Assembly: GCA_964420975.1 (NCBI GenBank) | Contig: CAYQVH010000007.1 | Coordinates: forward strand, 74,076-138,075 | From: Accumulibacter sp964420975 | GTDB taxonomy: Bacteria; Pseudomonadota; Gammaproteobacteria; Burkholderiales; Rhodocyclaceae | DNA: 64,000 bases | Reading direction: 5' to 3' | In this document: positions 34,459 through 41,726 of the stretch, piece by piece | Layout: each line of letters begins with the position of its first letter | Position numbering within the stretch: position 1 is the stretch's first letter | Notes under the pieces: generated by a model | The model's database searches: none | Seen by the model: only the letters and a program-made list of their open reading frames with translations | Told to the model about the DNA's origin: nothing | Program-made: the position numbers and the translations under genes

Positions 34459-35364
34459 ATGAAACTGTCACTTGGTCCGTTGCTTTATTTCTGGCCGAAG
34501 CACGAGGTATTCGATTTCTACGCTGGAATCGCCGACAACCCGGCGATCGATATCGTCGTGCTCGGCGAGGTCGTTTGTTCACGCCGCCAGCAGATCCGCG
34601 TCGCCGACTGGCTGGGCCTGGCGCGAGATCTCTCTGCTGCGGGCAAGGAGGTCGTCATCGCCGCACAGGCGCTGCTCGAATCGGAAAGCGATCTCAAGAC
34701 TGTGCGCCGTCTGTTCGACCAGGTCGCCGAAATTCCGCGCTGCTTGCTTGAGGTCAACGATCTCGGCGCGATCAGTATCGCCGGTGGAAGCGCTTTCGTC
34801 GCCGGTCCGCATCTAAACATCTATAACGAAGAGACGCTCGCGACCTTCGCCCGCTACGGTATGCGGCGCTGGCTGCCGCCACTCGAAGGCGACCGGCCGC
34901 TGATCGAAACCTTGCATCGCGCGCGTCCGGCGGGTGTCGAAACGGAGGTTTTTGTCTTCGGCAAGCTGCCGCTGGCCTTCTCGGCCCGTTGTTTCACCGC
35001 GCGTCGCTACCGTCTGAACAAGGATGACTGTCAGTTCAAGTGCCTCGACCACCCCGAGGGCCTGACCCTAAGGACGCGCGACGGTCAGCCGTTCCTGACG
35101 ATCAATGGCATACAGACGATGTCGGCGCAGACGTACAATCTCCTTGGCCAAGTTCCCGAGCTGATCGCGATGGGGGTGGAGGTCGTTCGCATCAGTCCGC
35201 AGGCAACGGCGATGGCGTCGGTCATCCGGGCCTTCGACGCGGCGCGCAACGGCGGTGTTCCGCTTGAGGAAGGCGCTGACTGGGCGCGGGATGGACTGGT
35301 CAACGGTTACTGGTTCGGCGATGCGGGAATCACCCATCGTGCGTCGTCAGTTTCGCAAGGATAG
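34459..35364 (+). CDS. ubiV: Anaerobic ubiquinone hydroxylation protein UbiV
   Basis: A 301-residue U32-like partner of UbiU. The four iron-sulfur ligands are Cys40 (GEVVC), Cys178, Cys191 and Cys195, with the 13 and 4 residue spacings of E. coli Cys180, 193 and 197. The opening LSLGPLLYFWPK and the block RYRLNKDDCQFKC are characteristic. Nine bases separate it from ubiU. It works as a UbiU-UbiV heterodimer that uses prephenate as oxygen donor in the studied E. coli system. Confidence 0.94.
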   Translation: MKLSLGPLLYFWPKHEVFDFYAGIADNPAIDIVVLGEVVCSRRQQIRVADWLGLARDLSAAGKEVVIAAQALLESESDLKTVRRLFDQVAEIPRCLLEVNDLGAISIAGGSAFVAGPHLNIYNEETLATFARYGMRRWLPPLEGDRPLIETLHRARPAGVETEVFVFGKLPLAFSARCFTARRYRLNKDDCQFKCLDHPEGLTLRTRDGQPFLTINGIQTMSAQTYNLLGQVPELIAMGVEVVRISPQATAMASVIRAFDAARNGGVPLEEGADWARDGLVNGYWFGDAGITHRASSVSQG

Positions 35365-35378
35365 GAAGGAGGTTGGGA

Positions 35379-35831
35379 ATGAGCACGCTGTTCTCGATTC
35401 CACGTTTTACGCTGCCGCGGGTGATCGCGGTCGTCGGCAGCCGTCTGCCGCAATGGCCGCATTCGCTGGCGCTCGCCGCCGCACTCAATGTGGCTGCCAA
35501 GTGGGGAGTGTTTCCCGAGGAGAGCTTGCGCCAGCTCGAGGGACGACAGTTCGTGGTCGACGCAATCGATACCGGCGGGCAAGCGTGCTTCACCTATCGT
35601 GATGCTCTCTTTCGCCCGCTACTCCGGCGGCCGCAAGATCCCGATCTGGCGTTCAGCGCCAATCTCTCGACCTTCTTGCAGCTGCTCGCGCGCCAGGAGG
35701 ATCCGGACACGCTGTTCTTCAACCGCGAGTTGGCGATTACCGGCGACACCGAACTCGGCCTACTGGTGAAAAACCTGCTCGACGCGGTTGAGTGGCCGAG
35801 CTTTTCAGCCCTGCAGCCGTTCCGTCGTTAG
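35379..35831 (+). CDS. ubiT: SCP2-domain lipid-binding protein UbiT
   Basis: A 150-residue SCP2-like protein that delivers hydrophobic ubiquinone intermediates to the anaerobic pathway. Visible are the N-terminal amphipathic region, FRPLLRRPQDPDLAFSAN and the SCP2 end block FFNRELAITGDTELGLLVKN. ATG 35379 has AGGAGG six bases upstream; a TTG two codons earlier is inside the ribosome-binding region. The gene order ubiU-ubiV-ubiT supports the call. Confidence 0.9.
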   Translation: MSTLFSIPRFTLPRVIAVVGSRLPQWPHSLALAAALNVAAKWGVFPEESLRQLEGRQFVVDAIDTGGQACFTYRDALFRPLLRRPQDPDLAFSANLSTFLQLLARQEDPDTLFFNRELAITGDTELGLLVKNLLDAVEWPSFSALQPFRR

Positions 35832-35878
35832 CCGGTGACCCGCCAGTTGGCCGGTAGCCGGCGTCGCGCCGAACGCCG

Positions 35879-36622
35879 GTGAGCTTTCTGGCCAAGCGAT
35901 CGTCGTCGTCCGCGCCGGCAACTGCCGGGGGCCAGCCTTTGTACGCCTTGCTCTGGGTATTGCTAGTCATTGCTGTCGTCTGGCAGTTCCCGTACGGGCG
36001 CTGGATCCTCTATCCCTTTTCGTTGCTTGCAACGACCGCGCATGAACTCGGACACGGCTTGACCGCGTTACTCGTCGGCGGCGAGTTCAACCGTTTCGTC
36101 CTCTACGCTGACGGTTCTGGAGCCGCTTTGTGGACCGGTTCCGGCAGCCGTCTTCAGCGCGCGCTGGTCGCTGCTGGCGGCCTGCTTGGTCCGAGTCTGG
36201 CCGGTAGCGCATTGATCGTCGTCGCGCGCTCGCCGCGGGCGGCACGGTGGGCGCTGGGATCGCTCGCCACCGCGCTGCTCATCGTCGTCTTTGTCTGGGC
36301 GCGCAACCTCTTCGGCGCCTTCTTTCTGAGCGCGGCGGCCTTGGCGTTCGCCGCCGCAGCGCGCTGGCTGGGTGACGGCGGCGCAACCTTCGCCCTGCGC
36401 TTGACCGGTGCGCTGTTGTGTTTGAGCTGGCTAAACGACGTCGACTATCTGTTTTCCCCCCAGGCTGAAGTTGGCGGCGTGCGCCACCCCTCGGATACGG
36501 CCCAGATGGCCGACGCACTGTGGCTACCGTTCTGGTTCTGGGGCAGTGCCATTGCGCTGCTGTCGCTGACCGTTCTCAGCGTCGGGCTTTGGCTTGCCGT
36601 CCGGCGATCGCCGTCGCCCTGA
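35879..36622 (+). CDS. M50-like membrane metallopeptidase family protein
   Basis: A 247-residue polytopic protein of the peptidase M50B-like group. The zinc motif HELGH (His55-His59) sits at the end of the second hydrophobic segment (TTAHELGHGLTALLVGGE). Five to six membrane helices follow. The third ligand (NxxPxxPxDG-type) of true site-2 proteases is not obvious, so activity is uncertain; LNDVDYLF may be its diverged place. GTG 35879 begins 47 bases after ubiT, so it may belong to the same transcript, which ends at a terminator just past its stop. Confidence 0.75.
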   Translation: MSFLAKRSSSSAPATAGGQPLYALLWVLLVIAVVWQFPYGRWILYPFSLLATTAHELGHGLTALLVGGEFNRFVLYADGSGAALWTGSGSRLQRALVAAGGLLGPSLAGSALIVVARSPRAARWALGSLATALLIVVFVWARNLFGAFFLSAAALAFAAAARWLGDGGATFALRLTGALLCLSWLNDVDYLFSPQAEVGGVRHPSDTAQMADALWLPFWFWGSAIALLSLTVLSVGLWLAVRRSPSP

Positions 36623-36639
36623 CCGCGACTTGTTTTTTT
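36613..36639 (+). terminator. Rho-independent terminator after the M50-like gene
   Basis: GTCGC (36613-36617), loop CCTGACC, GCGAC (36625-36629), then TTGTTTTTTT to 36639. The 5-bp GC stem with the T-tract directly after it is the best intrinsic terminator in the window. It overlaps the stop codon of the M50-like gene and would end the ubiUVT transcript. Confidence 0.55.
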
Positions 36640-36797
36640 GTCGCACGAGGGCGCTGACGATCCCCGGTCGGCAGCAAGGATTTCTGCCGCCGCCGCTCAA
36701 TGTCCGATTAGAATCCCGTTCGTCGAATACCTGCGCCATAAACATGGCCAGGTGCGACGGATCACTATCGACCACCCTACCCGAGGAGACAACCAAA

Positions 36798-37205
36798 ATG
36801 ACCGTTCCCGTAAAAGACCTGCGCGGCAGCACCCCGGAAATCGTCGACAAGCTCAAGGCTGCCGGGATCAGTAACAACGAACAACTGCTCGCCGCCGCGT
36901 CGGCTCCGGCTCAGCGCAAAACGCTCGCCAGCAGCTGCGGCTGCGACGCCCGTACGCTCCTCGAACTCGCCAACCGTGCCGATCTGGCGCGCATCAAGGG
37001 AGTCTCCGGCGTTTACTCGGATCTGCTCGAAAAGGCAGGCGTTGATACGGTCAAGGAACTGGCGACGCGTCGGCCGGACAACCTGCATGCGCGGATCGTC
37101 GAAACGAACAACGCCGACCAGATCACCAAGCAGCCGCCATCGCTGAGCATGGTCGAGTCGTGGGTACAGCAGGCCAAGGAGTTGCCGAAAACGCTCAGCT
37201 ACTGA
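36798..37205 (+). CDS. DUF4332 family protein (helix-hairpin-helix)
   Basis: A 135-residue soluble protein of the DUF4332 type. It has two helix-hairpin-helix-like repeats: STPEIVDKLKAAGISNNEQLL and LARIKGVSGVYSDLLEKAGVDTV (written here in family terms). Family members are thought to bind nucleic acid or protein, but no function is established. CGAGGAGA precedes ATG 36798. A TAGAAT at 36709-36714 could be its -10, without a clear -35. The 175 bases between the M50-like stop and this gene hold the terminator and this element only. Confidence 0.8.
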   Translation: MTVPVKDLRGSTPEIVDKLKAAGISNNEQLLAAASAPAQRKTLASSCGCDARTLLELANRADLARIKGVSGVYSDLLEKAGVDTVKELATRRPDNLHARIVETNNADQITKQPPSLSMVESWVQQAKELPKTLSY

Positions 37206-37219
37206 CTGGCTCGCAGGAG

Positions 37220-37235
37220 GGCGCGACGCCGCGCC
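37220..37235 (+). terminator. Stem-loop after the DUF4332 gene
   Basis: GGCGCG (37220-37225), loop ACGC, CGCGCC (37230-37235): a stable 6-bp GC hairpin 15 bases past the stop, without T-tract. A wider pair ACTGGC (37205-37210) with GCCAGT (37233-37238) is an alternative. In the same 168-base convergent gap GGGTGCAA (37318-37325) pairs with TTGCACCC (37364-37371), next to the stop of the opposite gene. Confidence 0.4.
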
Positions 37236-37373
37236 AGTGAAGCGCGATGGTCGCCTCAGGGCGCACCGTTATCGCTGTCCGGGAAGGAATTGACTGCCAA
37301 GGGCGGCAGGGTCGGAAGGGTGCAAGCGAAATTCGGACGATCCGGTGGATGGCCTGACGTCGTTTGCACCCGC

Positions 37374-37844
37374 TCAAGCAACGCGGAGTTCCGCCAAGGA
37401 GGCGACCGCGCTGCCACCCGAAATGTCGGGCACGACAATGAGCTGCAGTTCGTCGACATCACAGGCTTCGAAACGGTGTTCTTCGGTTTCGCAGGTCGAA
37501 CCCTGTGGACTGAAGGTCCACTGCTGGCGAACGATGTCGCGGACCGTCCGTCCATCGGATGACCAGCAGCGCAACAGATATTCCTGCGTTCGCTCGACTG
37601 CCGTCTCGACAAAGACCAGCCGAATCCGGCACAAGCGTTGTGCCGGAGAAAAGATCAGCCTGATCGATTGCCTGCCGCTGGTACTTGCCCGCCAGCCTCC
37701 GCCTGGCGCCGGCAATAAGGCGGCTTCGACCGGGTGCAAGGGATCCTCGGAGCTGACTTCAACCTCCGCTATGTTCTCAAGAGGCAGCCACTCGACGGCC
37801 GCGGCATGCGCGGCCGTGTCGCTGTCAACTATGCGCTTGCGCAT
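37374..37844 (-). CDS. Discoidin-like (F5/8 C-type) hypothetical protein
   Basis: A 156-residue protein with no signal peptide. Its layout (EWLPLENIAEVEVSSEDP, then IRLIFSPAQRLCRIRLVF and ELQLIVVPDISGG) resembles a galactose-binding/discoidin-like beta sandwich. No catalytic motif is seen and I do not recognise a named family with certainty. ATG 37844 is 20 bases after the stop of the DUF2934 gene, so both are likely one transcript from the promoter at 38398-38426. A longer start at 37934 would overlap that gene. Confidence 0.6.
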   Translation of the reverse strand: MRKRIVDSDTAAHAAAVEWLPLENIAEVEVSSEDPLHPVEAALLPAPGGGWRASTSGRQSIRLIFSPAQRLCRIRLVFVETAVERTQEYLLRCWSSDGRTVRDIVRQQWTFSPQGSTCETEEHRFEACDVDELQLIVVPDISGGSAVASLAELRVA

Positions 37845-37864
37845 GGCGTTGTGCCGCACCGACC

Positions 37865-38308
37865 TTAGGCTGCCACTTCGCCGAGCTGAAGCGCGATCTG
37901 TTTTTCGGCCGCCATCCAATAGGCGGTCGAACACCCCTGAAAGCCATCCTTTTCAGCCATGAAATAGGCTGCCGATTCGATCATCCGGTAGCGCTCCTCG
38001 GCGCTCGGAGCGACGGGCGCCGGCTCAACGGCGGCGACTGGCGTGTCAGCCGGCTGAGGTACAGGCGCCGCGTTTGGCGTCGCGCGCGCGCCGCGTGCGT
38101 TCGTCGGTGCGCTGGTGGCGGTGCCCCCCGCTGCGGTCTGATCGGCGGTGGAGGCGGCTTTGCGGACCGATCGCTTCTTCTCGCTGGTGACGGGAGCAAC
38201 GGCTTCCGCGTCTGCCGGGGGGGTCATCTCGGTACTGGCCGTCAGGTTGCTGACGGCAGTTTTCTTTGTCGTCGGGGTTTTCTTCGTGGTGCTCTTGGGA
38301 TCAGTCAT
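37865..38308 (-). CDS. DUF2934 domain protein with Lys/Ala/Pro-rich N-terminus
   Basis: A 147-residue protein. Residues 1-105 are low complexity (TTKKTPTTKK repeats and Ala/Pro/Thr-rich sequence), like histone H1-type bacterial tails. Residues about 105-145 form a DUF2934 domain (RYRMIESAAYFMAEKDGF and YWMAAEKQIA). Such proteins are frequent in soil and sludge bacteria; the function is unknown. ATG 38308 is favoured by GATAGGAAAA upstream. The in-frame start at 38359 adds 17 residues and is less likely because the ribosome-binding site fits 38308. Confidence 0.75.
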   Translation of the reverse strand: MTDPKSTTKKTPTTKKTAVSNLTASTEMTPPADAEAVAPVTSEKKRSVRKAASTADQTAAGGTATSAPTNARGARATPNAAPVPQPADTPVAAVEPAPVAPSAEERYRMIESAAYFMAEKDGFQGCSTAYWMAAEKQIALQLGEVAA

Positions 38309-38369
38309 GATCGTTTTCCTATCCTCGATGTCGGTCAAAAAGGGTGGTGTCGATGCCATAAAAACCGTA

Positions 38370-38384
38370 TTGGCAGCGTGCCAA
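38370..38384. promoter_or_regulatory. Palindromic operator candidate TTGGCA-N3-TGCCAA
   Basis: A perfect 6-3-6 palindrome at about +7 to +21 of the predicted DUF2934 transcript. It is flanked symmetrically by a second inverted repeat, TTTTCCTAT (38314-38322) and ATAGGAAAA (38401-38409). The position inside the early transcribed region suggests a repressor site. Confidence 0.45.
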
Positions 38385-38397
38385 ATAGACGGCGCTC

Positions 38398-38426
38398 AGA
38401 ATAGGAAAATCGCGTTCCGCGGTCAA
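38398..38426 (-). promoter_or_regulatory. Promoter of the DUF2934 gene pair, sigma-70 type
   Basis: Minus-strand TTGACC (38426-38421), 17-base spacer, TATTCT (38403-38398): five of six and four of six matches. Start predicted near 38391, about 83 nt before the ATG. Confidence 0.6.
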
Positions 38427-38457
38427 GCCGAACGCGACGTCTGCCGTCGGCAGGCTG

Positions 38458-40101
38458 CTAGACCTTGAAAAAGGAGACGGCGGCCTGCAAGGTCGCCGCC
38501 AGGCGTTTCAGTTGGTCGGCGGCTGCGGCATTGTTGCGCGTCGCTGCATTGGTCTGCTCGGTCATCGAGGCGATCTTCTCCACGTGGCCGGCGATCTCGG
38601 TGGCGGCGATCGCCTGTTCGTTGGCGGCGGTTGCCACCTCACGCGCTCTTGCCAGCGAGTCCTGCGCGTGACGCTCGATCTGATCGAGCACGGCGGTCGC
38701 TCGCTGGGCCAGTTCCTGCCCTTGCTGCACTTTCGGTTCCGCTTCCTGCATCGCTCTGACCGCGTTGTCGGTGTCGTCCTGAGTCGTGCGGACCATGTCG
38801 CTAATGCGGGCGGTTGCCTGCGTGGTTCGTTCAGCCAGTTTGCGCACTTCGTCGGCAACCACGGCGAAGCCGCGTCCTTGCTCGCCGGCGCGCGCTGCCT
38901 CGATGGCGGCGTTCAGGGCGAGAAGATTGGTCTGGTCAGCAATTTCCTTGATGACCTGCGTAATGCTGCCGATTTCCTGCGAACGCTGGACCAGCGCTTG
39001 AATGCGCTGCGCGGATTCGGCGACCGACAGTGCGATGCTCTCGATTTCGCCGGCGGCAGAACGCACGACGTCGGCACCCTGGTGGGCGAGTGCAGCGGTC
39101 TGTTGCGAGTTGTCCTCGGTCAGCCGTGCGCTTGCCGAGACCTCGTTGATACTGACCGTCAATTGCTCGATCGACGCCGCTGTGGCGGCGCTCGATTCCG
39201 CCTGACGGCGCGCGGCGTCGCTGATTTCGCTGGCGGCCGACGAGACGGCGCGCGACTCGCTGGCCAGCAGTTCGGTGCCGCGATTGATCTCGCCGACGAC
39301 GCCCTGCAGGCGGTCCTGCATGGTCGCCAACGCGCCAAGAAGGTTGCCGGGAAGCGAGCTGTCGGAAGTGATGCTTTGTCGCAAATCGCCCTCCGCAAAC
39401 CGCTCGACCTCTGCTGCGGCGACGGCCGGTTCGCCTCCGAGTTGTCGTTGCACTCCACGATTGATCGCCCAGCCGAGCGCACCCAAAAGCAGACTGACGA
39501 GGGCGATGAAGGCGATGTTCTCTGCAGCGCTGCGCGCGAAAGCCGCGTCGACATCCTCGACATAGACACCGGTCGCCACCCACCATCCCCAGGGAGCGAA
39601 CACCTTGGCGTAGCCGACTTTCGGAATCGGTTTCTCGGCGCCGGGTTTCGCGAAAGCGTAGTCCATTTCGCCCTCGCCGTCGCGCTTCAGGAGTTCGATC
39701 CAGTCACGAATGTACAGTTTGCCGGTGGGATCCTTGGCGTCAATCGTGTTCTTGCCCTCGCGTTCCGGACGGGTACCATGCATCAACGTGGTCCCGGTCA
39801 AGTCATAAATGAACAGGTAGTCCTCGCTGTTGAAGCGCACCTTGCGCAGCGTCTCGATGGCTTGGCGCTGCGCCTCTTCCCGACTGAGTTCGCCGTTTTG
39901 CTGGCGGGCGTACTGATGGTGGAGCACACTCAGTGTCGAGTTGACCACCGCGCGAATCGCCAGACGCTTCTCCGCCAGAACGTGCTGGCGCAGGTCAACG
40001 ACGGAGTAGCCGCCCAGCAGGACGAGCCCGAGCAACATCGCTCCGAGTAGGGTGTAGAGGCGAATACGGAGGCTGACGCGGCGGTTCTCTTCGAGTCTCA
40101 T
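38458..40101 (-). CDS. Methyl-accepting chemotaxis protein with Cache sensor
   Basis: A 547-residue transducer: first membrane helix (about 12-32), periplasmic single-Cache-type domain (about 35-185, with NSEDYLFIYDLTGTTLMHG and WGWWVATGVYVEDVD), second helix (about 190-212), HAMP-like linker and cytoplasmic MCP domain. The signalling tip reads EIADQTNLLALNAAIEAARAGEQGRGFAVVADEVR in two adjoining blocks, which is the universal hairpin. The C-terminus lacks a CheR NWETF pentapeptide. Cache sensors of this type often detect small organic acids. CAGGAGAA precedes the ATG. No other chemotaxis genes are nearby. Confidence 0.94.
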   Translation of the reverse strand: MRLEENRRVSLRIRLYTLLGAMLLGLVLLGGYSVVDLRQHVLAEKRLAIRAVVNSTLSVLHHQYARQQNGELSREEAQRQAIETLRKVRFNSEDYLFIYDLTGTTLMHGTRPEREGKNTIDAKDPTGKLYIRDWIELLKRDGEGEMDYAFAKPGAEKPIPKVGYAKVFAPWGWWVATGVYVEDVDAAFARSAAENIAFIALVSLLLGALGWAINRGVQRQLGGEPAVAAAEVERFAEGDLRQSITSDSSLPGNLLGALATMQDRLQGVVGEINRGTELLASESRAVSSAASEISDAARRQAESSAATAASIEQLTVSINEVSASARLTEDNSQQTAALAHQGADVVRSAAGEIESIALSVAESAQRIQALVQRSQEIGSITQVIKEIADQTNLLALNAAIEAARAGEQGRGFAVVADEVRKLAERTTQATARISDMVRTTQDDTDNAVRAMQEAEPKVQQGQELAQRATAVLDQIERHAQDSLARAREVATAANEQAIAATEIAGHVEKIASMTEQTNAATRNNAAAADQLKRLAATLQAAVSFFKV

Positions 40102-40172
40102 CTCATTCTCCTGAACGTGGCTTGGAGGTGAAGCACGAGGGTCGAGCGCTGATACGGACGCGCGGCAGGGCG

Positions 40173-40178
40173 ATTATA
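40173..40178 (-). promoter_or_regulatory. -10 element before the chemoreceptor gene
   Basis: Perfect TATAAT on the minus strand about 72 bases before the ATG. A good sigma-70 -35 is absent. The surrounding GGCCTATAA is one base off the sigma-28 -10 (GCCGATAA), but no sigma-28 -35 is seen. Confidence 0.35.
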
Positions 40179-40200
40179 GGCCGGTTGCGGAAGGCAACGG

Positions 40201-40835
40201 CTGCAGTGCCGGCTGGCCGAAGCGCTACACATCTCGACGCGGACGCTGGAAGGGCGGAGACTGTTACGAGAAAGGGTGATCTGGCTCCGCAAGTAGTGTG
40301 GAATGAAGGTGGGAGAGCGGTGTGCGGTATCTGGGGCTTATCTGACGACGATCAGGACGTGGTTGGCCCGGGCCAAGCGGAAGAAGAGCGTTCGCTGGAA
40401 GAGAAGCCCCGGGGCCGAGTTCTTCTGGGGGACGAAACGGCGCCGCGGGGCGAAAGGCGTTTTGCAATCGCCGAGGGCCGCATCCCTAGCGAACGCTTTA
40501 TCACCTTCCTGGTCCCGTTGATCGAAAGGGCCGGGCGCAAGATCTTCCTGATCGTCGATAAGCTGCGGCTTTATCATGCCAAGTTCGTGCGCGAATGGCT
40601 CGAACCCCGGAAAGACCCAATCAAAGTGGCTTACCTGCCGCCCTACGCCCCGGAATCCCTCCCGACGAATACCTCAACCGGAATTTCAAGACCGCTCTGC
40701 GGTCGGGCCCCGCGAGCTCCAACAAGGCATCCCTGCTCCAGAACGCCGTGACCTTCATGACCTTCCTGTCCAGAATACCCGAAAGAGTCATCGCCTCTTT
40801 CAAACACCCCGCCGCACGCGATGCCTCAGCGTGAG
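40201..40835 (+). pseudogene. Decayed IS630-family transposase
   Basis: Remnants of one transposase lie in more than one frame. A helix-turn-helix-like piece (LAEALHISTRTLE) at about 40210-40250 ends in a stop. A DDE-domain piece (ERFITFLVPLI, KIFLIVDKLRLYHAKFV, VAYLPPYAPE) runs from about 40440 to 40660. The sequence then shifts frame to PPDEYLNRNFKTALRSG and continues to the end near 40835. The PPYAPE...PDEYLN join is split by a frameshift, so no active enzyme is made. No clean terminal inverted repeats were found. Confidence 0.75.
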
Positions 40836-40940
40836 TTTACGGGCCGGGCTAATAAAACTCCGGTGAGAACGGCTCGCTCGGCCGTGCCTTCCTTGGGCGA
40901 AACGACTTGTTCTTCCGCCAGCAGCGACAGCGAGCAGCGC

Positions 40941-40970
40941 TTGGGTGTTGTCCAGGGCATCTGATAGAAT
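40941..40970 (+). promoter_or_regulatory. tRNA-Ser promoter candidate
   Basis: TTGGGT (40941-40946), 18-base spacer, TAGAAT (40965-40970), ending 12 bases before the first base of the tRNA. Spacing and position are as expected for a tRNA gene. Confidence 0.5.
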
Positions 40971-40982
40971 CCGCCGCTTCCT

Positions 40983-41073
40983 GGAGAGATGGATGAGTGG
41001 TTTAAGTCGCACGCCTGGAAAGCGTGTGTGGGATCATCTCCCACCGCGGGTTCGAATCCCGCTCTCTCCGCCA
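40983..41073 (+). tRNA. tRNA-Ser (anticodon GGA)
   Basis: Acceptor stem GGAGAGA (40983-40989) pairs with TCTCTCC (41063-41069), discriminator G, encoded CCA at 41071-41073. The anticodon loop reads CTGGAAA, giving GGA for UCC/UCU codons. The T-arm GCGGG-TTCGAAT-CCCGC is perfect, and the long variable arm (GTGGGATCATCTCCCAC) is the class II mark of tRNA-Ser. Confidence 0.96.
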
Positions 41074-41155
41074 GCAATGCCGTCGAGTGCCGGAGGGGGT
41101 TGCGGCACCAGCGCGACGCGGGTGGTCGTGGTGGTCTGACCGTTGTGGCTGCGGT

Positions 41156-41635
41156 TCAGGTAGGCGCCAGGATCTGATCGAGGAAGCGGACGACCAAAGG
41201 CCCAACCGCCGGGTCGCGCGTGCCGGCGATGTTGAGGGTGACCACTCGCGGTCCACTTTCCGGGTTGGCGAGGAATCTCGAAAGCCGGAATACGTTGTCC
41301 TCCTCGCGCAAGTGCAGCCATGGCTTCCGGTAATACTCGGCAAAGACGGCGGTCAGCTCGGAGCCGCCGGTGAGTGGTCCGGAAAGGGTAAAGATAACCG
41401 TCGCGTCACTGTCTCGCACATTCCATTCCGTGCGCTGCCGATATTTTCGACTAGGTGTTTCGTGCAGCGCATAACGCGTGTCGATGGGCCCGTCCTCGGC
41501 GCGTCGGCCCCGAGGACACCAACCGCCATGGGGGATTCCATGTGTGATGGCCCAGTCCAGGGCGGCCCGGTCGGCCCCGGTTTGCCCTCCCGAGACCATG
41601 CGAAAGCCGGGGGGCAGGGCAAATCTACCGGACAT
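41156..41635 (-). CDS. Putative molybdenum carrier family protein
   Basis: A 159-residue Rossmann-like protein of the MoCo_carrier type (Pfam PF12694), related to LOG/YpsA-like folds. MVSGGQTGADRAALDWAI at the start and the PRGRRAEDGPID and VFTLSGPLTGGSELTA-type segments (here VIFTLSGPLTGGSEL) are characteristic. The family was named from a Mo-cofactor-binding algal protein; whether bacterial members bind the cofactor is uncertain. Molybdopterin genes exist 18 kb away. A minus-strand TACAAT (41671-41666) about 30 bases upstream of the ATG may be its -10. Confidence 0.78.
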   Translation of the reverse strand: MSGRFALPPGFRMVSGGQTGADRAALDWAITHGIPHGGWCPRGRRAEDGPIDTRYALHETPSRKYRQRTEWNVRDSDATVIFTLSGPLTGGSELTAVFAEYYRKPWLHLREEDNVFRLSRFLANPESGPRVVTLNIAGTRDPAVGPLVVRFLDQILAPT

Positions 41636-41726
41636 GGGAGTCTCCAGTATTCGCTGACTGTGGCTATTGTAACGAGTGCTGTCTCCGTTGCCAGCCGCAT
41701 GTTGTGCGTGTTCGTTTGAGGGCGAC

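Noticed and set aside
38512..40050. Long open frame (512 codons) on the + strand opposite the chemoreceptor
   Set aside because: It is the antisense shadow of a well-supported MCP gene in GC-rich DNA; no motif or ribosome-binding site supports it.
40201..40835. Functional insertion sequence
   Set aside because: The transposase is broken by stops and a frameshift and no terminal inverted repeats or target duplication were seen.
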